Part shown: piece after piece, positions 33,390 to 43,515 of the stretch
How the letters are laid out: every line of letters begins with the position of its first letter
Numbering within the stretch: the first letter of the stretch is position 1
DNA from: Anthoceros angustus
Taxonomy: Eukaryota > Streptophyta > Anthocerotopsida > Anthocerotales > Anthocerotaceae
Reading direction: 5' to 3'
Assembly (NCBI GenBank): GCA_010909165.1
Contig: MU008207.1
Span: 62,001 to 126,000 of the forward strand
Length of the DNA: 64,000 nucleotides
Translations under genes and position numbers: made by a program
Notes under the pieces: model-generated
Seen by the model: only the letters and a program-made list of their open reading frames with translations
Databases searched by the model: none
Told to the model about the DNA's origin: nothing

Positions 33390-34255
33390 GGCGGTGCCAC
33401 CTCGGTGCAACGTTGCAGGCGTCGTGGTCGGGGACATAGTAGTCGTTGTCGTCCTCCTCGTCTACCCCATAAGCGGGCGGCCCTACCGAGCCGGCCGCTC
33501 CTCCTCACGGAGGCCTCATGCGAGGCGTGGCTGCTATGTCATCGTCCCCGACCTCATTTTCCTCACCATGCAAGTTCCACACCCGAGCGAAAGTCGACAG
33601 CTCTGTCCTCATGGTGGGCATGAATCTTGCGTGCAAGGAATGTATGCCAAGGGTTCGTGGTATACCAAGGCAAGAGCGGGAGGCGGCGGACGAAGAATGG
33701 CGGAAGGGGCGGAGACATCGATCTGACCAAACGGCGGGTGCATAGAACGGTGGTGGCCTTGGCGCAGCCACCGATGTTGTTGGCGATTGGTGTGGAGGTG
33801 ATTATGCGTGCGATGGACACCTCCGATTTAGTCGCGGGTGTAGGGTGTGCGGAACCGCGGTGGATGTGGTTTCTTGCCGCAAGTGTGAAGGATGGAGAGG
33901 GAAGGAGCGGCGTCACGAGTGCGCGTGCTCGAGCGTGGCACCGGGCGTGGGCAATCGCTTTTCCGCATATTCGCACATCCTTGGAATGGAGGCGGAGGAG
34001 TTTGCCTCATGAGTGGCTAGTGGAAGCGAGGAGGTGGTGCGGAAGGTCAAGGAGGACTTACAGTGCAGCTTAACGATCACAACACACGGTAGCCGAGAAA
34101 GGGACGGTTGTGTCCGGTAGCCAGTGCCGTCCAGGGAGGTGAAGCTCGGTGGGACAAAGGGCAAGGAATCGGGTGAGCTGGCCGAGGATGGCCGTTGTGG
34201 AGCGGAGGAGGCGGTGCCAGTGATTGTCCAGAAAGTGCAACGCTTGGAGGAAGTG
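33390..34255 (+). repeat. About 0.85-kb tandem duplication, unit 1
   Basis: Starts at 'ggtgccacctcggtgcaacg' and repeats from about 34250. A plus-strand frame with CRVCGTAVDVVSCRKCEGWR and GNRFSAYSHILGMEAEEFAS (about 33800-34010) is Cys-rich and zinc-finger-like; 34124 onward reads VIVQKVQRLEEVPPPVQR across the junction. No family recognised. Confidence 0.6.
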
Positions 34256-35095
34256 CCACCTCCGGTGCAACGCGTTGCGGCACGTGTCCGGGGACATAGT
34301 AGTCGTTGTCGTCCTCCTCGTCTACCCCATAAGGGCCCTACCAGCCAGCCAGCCGCCTCCTCCTCTGGAAGGCCTCCGCGGACGTGGCTGCTATCGCCCC
34401 GACCTCATTTTCCTCACCATGCAAGTTCCACATTTAACGAAAGTCGGCAGCCCGTCCTCATGGTGGGCATGAATCTTGCGTGCAAGGAATGTATGTGCCA
34501 AGGGTTCGTGGTATACCAAGGGCAAGAGCGGGAGGCGGCGGACGAAGAATGGCGGAAGGCGGAGACATCGATCTGACCGACGGCGGGTGCATAGAACGGT
34601 GGTGGCCACGCACGCCACCCCGGCGTTGTTCGTGGAGGTGATTATGCGTGGACACCTCCCGCCAGACACGGGGTGTAGGTAACTGTGGATGACGAACACT
34701 GCCGCAAGTGTGAAGGATGGAGAGGGAAGGAGCCACGATGTGGTGCGCGTGCTCTGGCCGATGGCACGGACACAGGCAATCGCTTTTCCGTAGCCTACAT
34801 CCTTGGAATGGAGGCGGAGGAGTTTGCCTCGCAGTGGCTAGTGGAAACGCCGAGGAGGTGGTGAAGGTCAAGGAGGACTTGTGCAGCTTAACGATCACAA
34901 CACACGGTAGCCGAGAAAGGGACGGTTGTCGCCCAGCCGCTGCGTCGGCACGAGGAGGTGAAGCTCCGGTGGGACAAAGGGCAAGGAATCAAGTGATGAG
35001 CCGCCCAAGCGGGGATGGCCGTTGTGGAACGGAGGACGGTGCCTGCCAGTGTCCGAGAAACACGCGAGGAAGGGGTCTAGCAGGACCATTTTGTT
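34256..35095 (+). repeat. About 0.85-kb tandem duplication, unit 2
   Basis: Same order as unit 1 with numerous short deletions (for example the ttggcgcagccaccgatgtt region shortened). Ends near 35095, where unrelated sequence resumes. Confidence 0.6.
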
Positions 35096-35544
35096 TCTTG
35101 TTATTTTTGCTTACTATCGATCGATTATGAGCTTGCCATGGTGTGCATTAGTGGCAATGGTAATATCTGGCGGTGGCAGCGCGGCCATTGTGTGGACGAG
35201 GCAGGTGACCGGTCGGCGTCATTATATGCAATTGGTAGGAAACCCCCAGAAAATGATTCTGAATAGTGATGTGTTTTAGGCGGTCCAGTATACGCTCCAC
35301 TACAAGTGTCATGTGAAGAGGAAAGGGGTTGGCGGTTAAGGACACGAACACAAGGAAGGCCAAAAGGGTTGACAAATCGCTAGTGGACATAAATGTCATG
35401 GTTGCCATGCGGGTTAGGCTGTCGAACTGGGGTGGATGACAATTCGAGTTCATGACAGGCAGAGTGGCAGGCACGCGGCACGAGAACTGCAGCTGCCAAT
35501 TGCAGTCTTGGCATGCAGAGAAAATTCGCGATCCCGTCAATGGG

Positions 35545-35695
35545 GCGGTGTCGCGCCACGGCCGCATAGCGGACATGGCAGCATGCCATCCTATCAAAAT
35601 CCACAAAACAAAAAGTCTTTCAACTACTTGCTATCAACTCGTAACCTTGGGCCACATGCGTCATCACCTCCGTCTCACTGCGTTTACAAATGGCA
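35545..35695 (+). repeat. Direct repeat X, copy 1
   Basis: From ggcggtgtcgcgccacggcc to ctcactgcgtttacaaatgg; repeated at about 36063-36212. The two copies bracket repeat Y (35696-36062). Confidence 0.75.
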
Positions 35696-36062
35696 AAATT
35701 TATCGCTTGGGATGGTTGTCCTCTGCACACACCACATGAAGCATCACAAGGTGCTCAAAAGTGCTTGGGATCCGTCTGGCGTTTCTATTGAATCGACATC
35801 AACAATCCGCCTCAATGACGGATTGCCGGACTTTGTAGCCTACACCGCCGATCTTAATTATCGCCCGAATTCAAGCGTGATCACACCCGCACATGTCGGA
35901 GATCTTCGCCGAGCCTTAATTGCGCTTGGCCGTATTGCGCTTGTATGGTCCACATAACCACGACACCATCCTATTTCCATACCCATGCCACTCATCATGC
36001 CACCACACACATAGCACACACACCATCACACTCAGTTCTTATCTACCTCTTTCTGCTGCGTG
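35696..36062. repeat. Direct repeat Y, copy 1 (candidate LTR of the methyltransferase retroelement)
   Basis: Matches about 45089-45460 in direct orientation (ttgtcctctgcacacac ... tatctacctctttct). The pair brackets the minus-strand retroelement, the position expected of LTRs. However no primer-binding site, purine tract or target duplication was found, and a plus-strand frame runs through this copy (DGLPDFVAYTADLNYRPNSS), so LTR status is only a possibility. Confidence 0.4.
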
Positions 36063-36212
36063 CCATGGCGGTGTCGCGCCACGGCCGCGCATAGCGGACA
36101 TGGCGCATGCCATCTATCAAAATCCACAAAACAAAAGTCTTTCAACTACTTGCTATCAACTCGTAACCTTGGGCGTCATCACCACCTCCGTCTCACTGCG
36201 TTTACAAATGGC
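36063..36212 (+). repeat. Direct repeat X, copy 2
   Basis: Slightly shortened version of 35545-35695. Confidence 0.75.
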
Positions 36213-36299
36213 CCCCAAAGTTGGGCTTTCGTATGGCGGCGTCATGTTGTAAAGCACCACTTTGGCACTCTCAAATGCCGTAGAATCGTCGGTAAAACC

Positions 36300-38385
36300 T
36301 TGAACATGCCATCCCTTAGTTGTGGTTCCGGCGGTTTATCGTGATCCATTCTCCACATGGCTAATACGCGACCACCGTCGCTCTTCCGGATCGAAATACT
36401 CATCAACTTGTGCTTTGCCCAACCGTGCCGTTCTTTCGCTCGATGCGCGCCATGAGTTCTTCTTCTTCATCGCTATCTAGTTCGGTCTTCACCCTAGGCG
36501 GTTGCCACCCATTCAAACCATTTACATAATCTTTTTCGATACATGCCTCGGATAATCACCCACATTGTCGTTCGAAGATACCAAGATTCGGTGGCTTCAT
36601 CCCATTCCAACACTCCGTGCGTAAGCAAACACCACAGAAAGCTCGTGGGTACCCAGGTGGCGAAGCGTCACCTTTTCTCGTGCAAGTGACTTAGCCAAAC
36701 TTTCGGACTTCGTGGGTCGGTGGTTTTCCTTGTGCAGTACATTAAGAACCCTTGGTGGGCGGTGATCAAACACGATGCATGAGCGGTGATGTTCCGATTT
36801 TGAAAGGCCCTTCACGATGGCGGTCCACACGAGCTTTGCTGTTCATGCCCCTTCACCGACTCAAAAGATCTCTATGATCATAAGGAAAACTCTCTATGTT
36901 GCAGCCCTCATGGTGTGATTCCATATACAAAAATGCTTGCAACTCGAAATGTCTCGGGTCGTTCGGGTTTACCGGTGATACTTCCTTACCAACGGTGTTT
37001 TCCACTTGTCTTCCCATGGCTGTCACGGAAATTGTGGAACACTTGTGCTCATTCTCCGGAAGCATGATTTGCAAGTGTGGTGCCTTCCATATCCATGTCA
37101 ACCACCGTGTTGTCCCCTAGCAGAACCCTCTTTGATGCTCTCGAATTTGGAAAGCGGGTGTTGTTAGTGTTGGTCAAACAACCATATGGTAGTTGATTCT
37201 GAAGACTACTTATGTTTGCAAGCGGCCTTGCAAAGCGAGTGTCTTGCTTGTTAGTCAACACAAGGTGGCACGATTACAGCGAATGTCACTTGGTCTTACA
37301 TGGATCGTCACCGCCTTCTCACTTTTGTCACTTGCCGTCTACATAACAAACATACCATGCACCTCTCGCCGTGCTCACATCCGGATACTTGATGCCATGA
37401 CCACCTTCGCGCTTGTTCTTCACCCCAATTCTTCCGTGATCACCGCCTTCTCACTTTTGTCACTTGAGCTGCCTCTTATCCCTATCTCAAACTACCGCCT
37501 TTATTAACAACTCGATTACGCTCGATCGTGTGCTTGCTACGATGTTCCATCGTCGCCGCCTTTCCTTCACCGCAACAACTCGTTGTTGATGTCGGATCGA
37601 GCCGCCTTCCTTGCTTCGCACCCACAGCGGTCACGCACAATTAGCTTTCTCTCCACATGCCTTGTGACGACCCCCGTTCACCTTTTCTACACTTCTGCGG
37701 ATCGATGCACTCACACTGTATTTCTCCGGCAAAATTGTCGGGCCTTCTCCAATGGATCGCTGAATCCTCCAGTCTATTGTAGAATCCTCCTTCGTGCCCA
37801 ATCCTCCGTCCACACCTTTACTTCCTTGCGCTCGCCAACCCAGACGTCTCACACAACCCGCATATCGATAAGGCAAGTAACGGGTTTTATAGACCTTCCC
37901 TTTAGTGACTCTCTTCCCGCGCCCACACCGTGAGTCGCGTTTACAGCCCCCAGCTTCTTTCCGCCCTAACTTTTTCGTGCATTTGTGACAAAACCATTCT
38001 CCTTAGGGATCGCTTTCAGCGGTCGAAGACAAAAGACATGATGTCCTTGGTTGCCTTTGGTCACACAACCCGCATCGATTACGGGTCGATGATTTGACCA
38101 CGATGTTTGCGGCGGATCAACGGTGGCTTCCATGCTTGTGGTTGTATGCGTATCAAGATTCGGCAAGTGGCAGGGCGGATGTCGCATGTGCTCCTTGCAT
38201 CGGCGCCCATCTTGCCCTTCAACTCGATGACCCTTGCTCACCAGCGTTCACCACTCTCAAAATCAACCGTCCGTGTTTACGTCCAAAGTGCGGAAGGGCG
38301 ATGTTGAAGATACGAAATCACCCGAACTTTCGGCCTTTGGCTTCCATGATCCTCCTCGTGTGAATGCATACCTCAATTGATCTCG
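36300..38385 (-). pseudogene. Unrecognised region 3' of the integrase
   Basis: Minus frames include MLPENEHKCSTISVTAMGRQ and PNDPRHFELQAFLYMESHHE (36853-37101) and IVFDHRPPRVLNVLHKENHR (36597-36830). They look like protein but no family was recognised; plus-strand frames also exist. CTG/CAG are very rare here (two in 36301-36660), and no frame exceeds about 110 codons. Confidence 0.35.
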
Positions 38386-39250
38386 TCATGCGATGGCGGA
38401 TTGTCCATCGCCATGGGTATCACTCGTTGTAACAACTTGGCCCGGTTTCGTAACTCGAGCAACACTCATCCACATCTTGTGTCGATCCGGTTTGGAATAT
38501 GTATGCGCCACTATGTTGGGCAACCGGCATTCTGCCAAACATGATATGTAAGGTGAAGTTGCCCGGGGCTGCACATGCGATCAGCGGCGGGGCAGCGTGG
38601 TAGCAACTCATCCCAACAATTGGGCTCGATCTCGTGCGGCTTGCAGTGAATCCTTGAAAGTTTGCACCGGCCTTTACGCTAAACCATACGCACGAGGATG
38701 ATCCGTGGCGTGCGTCGTGATCTATCAAACTCCGATCCAACAACGCTTGGAACTCTCCTCGAATTCGTTTCCTTGATCATCGGCACCTGCGCACGACTTC
38801 CATATCCGCTCAAAACGCCGTAAGAAAGCTCGTGCGTGAATTGGGAAGTTCGATGGAAGGAATGCCAATTCCACCCACTTGGAGAAGTGTTCTATCATGA
38901 GCATACAATGCTTGTTGCCTTGCTTGGTCAATGGTAGCTCGGCATGAGGTCAACGGACCATCGAAAGAACAGACCCGAATAGGCGTGAATGCAACACCAC
39001 ATCAGGCTGTTGAACCTTGCTTTGGCGCATCACAAGCACATCTCGACACCACTCGCTCGGCGTTACATTCCGGACCAAAAATAGGCACTCTTGACATGAT
39101 CGTCCTTTTACAAGTGCCCAAGTGTCTTGTGCACTTTACTCACTATCTGTTCCGTTCCTCTATGGGAGGGACCATTTTACACACTCCACGATCATCACTA
39201 ACAATTTGCCATCCCTCGGTATACCTCATGACCTTAGTCGACTTTTGAGC
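38386..39250 (-). pseudogene. Retroelement integrase, broken
   Basis: LTKQGNKHCMLMIEHFSKWV (about 38870-38925) is the start of the rve core, DDQGNEFEESS the second acidic motif (about 38750-38780), and DHPRAYGLA followed by a stop the third motif region, where relatives have Glu after GLA. Later text VQTFKDSLQAARDRAQLLG continues the core helix. The missing third acidic residue and several frame changes make it inactive as read. Confidence 0.78.
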
Positions 39251-39330
39251 AGTGCGGCATCTGAATCAACTACTTGTCCTTCCTTCAATAGTGAATAGCA
39301 TGCCCATATTTCCATATGTCTCGTCCTCCC

Positions 39331-39832
39331 TCATTGAGTTGTTTTCTTCCTTCGACTTGTGGCCATGAGAGCCATATACATGCTTGGCATGTATAGAGCA
39401 TGATCAAAATCTGCCGGCAGTCCATCTTTGTCATCAATCTTGGGTTCTGCTAAGTCCATCCGCATTGTGATGTACTTTTGCCCGCATGCTATGTGCATAT
39501 CATACTCGGCAGCGCCCACCTTGCGAGCTTGCCACTCAACTTCATGTTCGTCATTAACGATTACAGCGGCGGTGATCGATCACGAGTTGGAAGCTCTGCC
39601 GAACAAATAAATTAAATGTAGAAGCGCCCCACGCGCGACCAAACATTCACCCTCATACGACGAATAATTGGCTTCCACGGAATTGTTCGACCTACTCGCA
39701 TACGCAATCACTCTTTCTTTTCCTTCACATCCACTGTGCAAGTCTCGATTCGATTGCACTCGGTCGGTATCTGAGTGAACGGTTTTTCAAAATCAGGCCG
39801 TTTGAGCATGGGCCTTTCTGACAATTGATCCT
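39331..39832 (-). pseudogene. Retroelement RNase H
   Basis: VIAYASRSNNSVEANYSSYE followed by GECLVARGALLHL (about 39600-39715) is a strong match in character to RNase H of gypsy Pol (VIAYASR...NYS..E.E.LA). Next come MTNMKLSGKLARWAL and EYDMHIACGQK in different frames (about 39480-39560). At least three frame changes. Confidence 0.8.
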
Positions 39833-40690
39833 TTAACTCCCAAGCATGTTCATGTTTGCTCCCCATTGCATGCCCCTTTTCATCAGATCATACAATACCT
39901 TGCAAGTGCTGCTCATGTTCCTGATGAATCGGCGATAATAGTTGACGAGTCCCAAGAATGCTCTCAACGCGGCTACGTCCCTTGGTCTTGGCATAAGATT
40001 GATAGCCTGCACCTTCGCCAGCTGCGGCAGCACGCCTCCTGGCACAATCTTGTGACCCAAATATTCTATCTCCTTGTAAGCAAACTTACACTTCTTTGGA
40101 TGTGCCTTGTTGAGGGCATCTCTGCGGAGCGTTTGAGGTGTTGAATGTGTTCCTCAGGGCTAAACACCAAAATGTCATCAATGTAACACCTCACGAATGG
40201 TAATCCTTGCAACTCCAAGTCGCCACCCTCGAAAGTAGATGGAAGCGTTTTCAGCCCAAAAGGCATCGTCCCATTCCCACAACCGTTTTGCCCCGAGCCG
40301 CTTTTACACTTGTCTTCTTCTTGATGACAATTTGATTGAATCGAGCGGAATCCAACGTCGTAAAATACTTGGCCGTAATCGCGTCAAAGATTTCATCTGG
40401 GGTAGGCATGGGATATCGCTCCATAGGCGTTACCTCATTCAGCGCCCGATAATCTCCACACATCCGCCTGTCCTTCCATTCGCCGTTTTTGTCTTTCTTT
40501 AGCGGAAGGACCGTGGCCGCAGCATACTGTGAACTTGATTTCCGAATTAATCCAGCTGCAGCAAGTTCCCTACACCGTTTATCCACAATGTCCCACTCTG
40601 CTGGGCTCAACTTGTCGTCTTCGGAAAACCGGCTCGTTGGTAGTAGTGATGATTTTGAACTTGATGCGCTCATAACGTCCAGCTCTTGCC
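39833..40690 (-). pseudogene. Retroelement reverse transcriptase
   Basis: Open frame 40251-40673 has SPAEWDIVDKRCRELAAAGL, SSSQYAAATVLPLKKDKNGE, RRMCGDYRALNEVTPMERYP and FTTLDSARFNQIVIK (fingers and palm, with the first catalytic Asp in TLDSA). The next frame has MPFGLKTLPSTFE and the catalytic RCYIDDILVFSPEEH (about 40165-40190). Then GHKIVPGGVLPQLAKVQAIN and LRAFLGLVNYYRRFIRNM (39833-40060) form the thumb/connection. Two frame changes separate the three pieces; all catalytic motifs are present. Confidence 0.9.
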
Positions 40691-40963
40691 GGTGAGCAGC
40701 GAAGGTACCCGATTCTTCTCCGGCATCTCCGGATCCATTGATCCTCGCTATTCAAGTCCTCACATATTTGCCATACATGAGTTGAATGCCCACTCGTACT
40801 TTCCACTCGCGACGATACTTCTTCTGCACTATTTACCGCATTTGGGTACTTGTCCTGACGGAGTAAACTCTTCCCGTCACCCATCATCATACCGACCTTC
40901 CTCTATCGACTTGCATTCAATTGTGTGGCTATTCCACACTCACCAACCATTGCACACAGTCGG

Positions 40964-41870
40964 TCAAATGCTTGTCCCGGTTTGCATCCGAAAGCTTGAC
41001 ACACCTCGCGTATAGGTGCTGCCATCGTCAAAACCCATCGCTCGTTCCTGCTCTACAATCGTGGGTTCCCCCATCTCCTCACCATTCATGTTCAATACCA
41101 TGCCCGCACCACCTCGGCGAAAGGCATATGGTGGCCGTCTTGACGATGTGGGCCAAGCTCTCCTGGGCTCTCCCACAACATTGACAGGATAGTGTGGCAG
41201 CCTATCCATCCTGCTCACCTGTTGCGACCGCCTGCCCTCCTCAAGGATCCCATCCAGGTTCCGCTTACTTGGTGTGGTTAAACCTCGATGCTGCCTGAGT
41301 GTTTCCACACTTGCAATGTTCGTCTAGAAGCTGCGGAGACGATGAGCGTACGACCCTGTTTGTACCGCGTCAATGATGAACTCCTCGCCCGACTCGACCT
41401 TTTCATAATTTCTCTCACATGACCCCGTTTGTCAAAAGCTCCGCAAACATTCTCCAGCAAGTACCAACATGCCGGATTGCATCGCTGCACTTCTCTCAGA
41501 ATCCTATCACTTCCCCCGCCAGTCGCACTCCGTTGCCTTGACCACGTCCAGCCTTGGAGAAGGTCTTGCACTCCCATCCTGCAATCATCATGTCAACCGG
41601 GCATCTCATTGCCTGTAGCTGTGCTTTTCCCACCAGCATCACATCAGTGGGCAGTTTGGTCTGGCACCCTCTTATGGCTTCCACACTCAGCAAGCTCGGA
41701 TGCATTTTTTGTAGCCTGATAATCCTGGATTTGGCCACTGCCCGAGTCTTCTCATCAATTTCTACACATGTATACTTAGTGCGAATCCCACATCGCAGAC
41801 ACACTCCGGTCCACTACTAATTCCACGAACACAACTCCATGAGATGGATGCCTGTTCATGCACTCGCCAC
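40964..41870 (-). pseudogene. DNA (cytosine-5) methyltransferase domain inside retroelement
   Basis: Motif I region is in pieces (GIHLMELC; RGISSGPECV; CGIRTKYTCVEIDEKTRAVA), giving SAM-binding and motif II (CVEID). Motif IV with the catalytic Cys reads DMMIAGWECKTFSKAGRGQG (about 41580-41640), motif VI LLENVCGAFDKRG (about 41430-41470; ENV), motif VIII GSYAHRLRSF followed by a TAG then TNIAS (about 41310-41350), and motifs IX/X PVNVVGEPRRAWPT, YAFRRGGAGMV, EQERAMGFDDGST (about 40990-41200). Frames change near 41820, 41495 and 41330. The order and spacing are those of a C5 methyltransferase of about 300 residues. It would methylate cytosine in DNA; target context cannot be read from this. Confidence 0.82.
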
Positions 41871-42266
41871 GAATCACTTGGTTGTCGATTTGTAACCCCA
41901 GTTTCCTATGATTTCATTGTGGCGAGCTTCTTCCGGACAATTGCGGTGATTCGCCATATTTGCATCCGCTGCTGTCGAATACGCTCTCTTTCCAAAGCTT
42001 CCTCTACGGGTGGGGTGACTCACGCGCACATCATTCGATGTTGTGCTTTCTTCGACACCTCGTGTCGTGCAGTCTTGTGTCTCTTCCCACCTCCCTCGGT
42101 GAACACTTTTACTGCGCATCGTGGCATACTTCTTGATCTTTCACCATGCCTCCTCATGTCCGGAGGAATTCGCGACATGTGTGAAATCTCCATCCGCCAC
42201 TTTGGCCTATAAAATGCCACAGTGCGGATCCACCCCATTCTTTGGCCCGTCGTAGCATCTGCACCC

Positions 42267-42902
42267 AACACACATCATAGTTTCGTGCATAAAACCAAAC
42301 AATGTACTTCCACCACACGCATCTGCTGTTCACGGCTTATACTCTATCCGAATCGGATCGCGAGTCATCCCCATCACACTGTTCTTTGGTGCTGCGGATG
42401 TGGTGATCCGTACCTCCTGCTTGACTTGTCTCCATACATTGCGGTGCTTCTTGCACCGTGCCCCAAGCAACACGGATCGCACGGTGTCTACTAACACACT
42501 CCGGTGCAAAGCCATTGGCGGTGACTTCTCGTTCGCGATTCTTCACTAACGCTATTCCACCTTTCCCCTAGCTGGCTTTAGATGATCACCACGTGGTGAC
42601 AAGCCGGACACCATGTTCAACTCGGTGGCTTCCTTCTTAATCCATGCCGCATTGCTTGCTTGAGCGGTTGTGTCCGGATCCCGGTCCGCAAACTTACCGG
42701 TACATCCATGGCTTTTTCCAGCAGAATCTACGTAGGAACAACCTCATCACGATGTGTGGCGTCGTCCTCGTCTGGATGCACGAATGACTTGGGCATTCTC
42801 AAGCGATTCTATCCCCATCGGTCTTCACTTTTACACCCTTGCGAAATCAATGCTTCCCACTTTGTGCGCCTTGACCTTTCCGTCATCAACGCAAACACAT
42901 CA
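42267..42902 (-). repeat. 0.64-kb tandem duplication upstream of the methyltransferase, unit 1
   Basis: From 'cacatcatagtttcgtgcat' to 'ccgtcatcaacgcaaa', repeated at 42903-43515. On the minus strand it reads pieces such as MALHRSVLVD, MGMTRDPIRIEYKP and DSDRV. It could be the duplicated end of gag or a linker; no domain recognised. Confidence 0.75.
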
Positions 42903-43515
42903 TAGTTTCGTGCATCCGAAACCAAACAATGTACTTCCACCACACACGCATCTGCTGTTCGGCTTATACTCTATCCGAATCGGATCGCGAGTCATCCCCA
43001 TCACGCTCTTTTCTTTGGTGCTGCATGTGGTGATCCGCACTCACACCCGCTTGTCTCCATACTGCCAGTGCGCTTCTTGCACCGTGCCCCAAGCAACACG
43101 GATCGCACTGTCTACTAACACACTCCGGTGCAAAGCCATTGACGGTGACTTCTCGTTCGCGATTCTTCACTAACGCTATTCCACCTTTCCCCTAGCTGCT
43201 TTAGGTGATCACCACGTGACAAGCCGGACACCATGTTCAACCTGGCTTCCTTCTTAATCCATGCCCGCATTGCTTGCTTGAACGGTTGTGTCCGGATCCC
43301 TGTGTCCCGCAAACTTACGGTACATCCATGGCTTTTTCCAATGTAATCTCAGATTAGGAACAACCTCATCCTCGATGTGACGTCGCCCCTCGTCTGGATC
43401 GCTCGAATGACTTGGGCATTCTCAAGCGATTCTATCCCCATCGGTCTTCACTTTTACACCCTTGCCGAAATCAATGCTTCCCACTTTGGTCCCTTGACCT
43501 TTCCGTCATCAACGC
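42903..43515 (-). repeat. 0.64-kb tandem duplication, unit 2
   Basis: Same text as unit 1 with scattered short deletions. The upstream minus-strand frame GIRTQPFKQAMRAWIKKEAR (43115-43312) lies in this unit. Confidence 0.75.

Noticed and set aside
35696-36062. Calling repeat Y a definite LTR
   Set aside because: No PBS, PPT, target duplication or shared TG...CA ends could be fixed, so it is listed only as a candidate.
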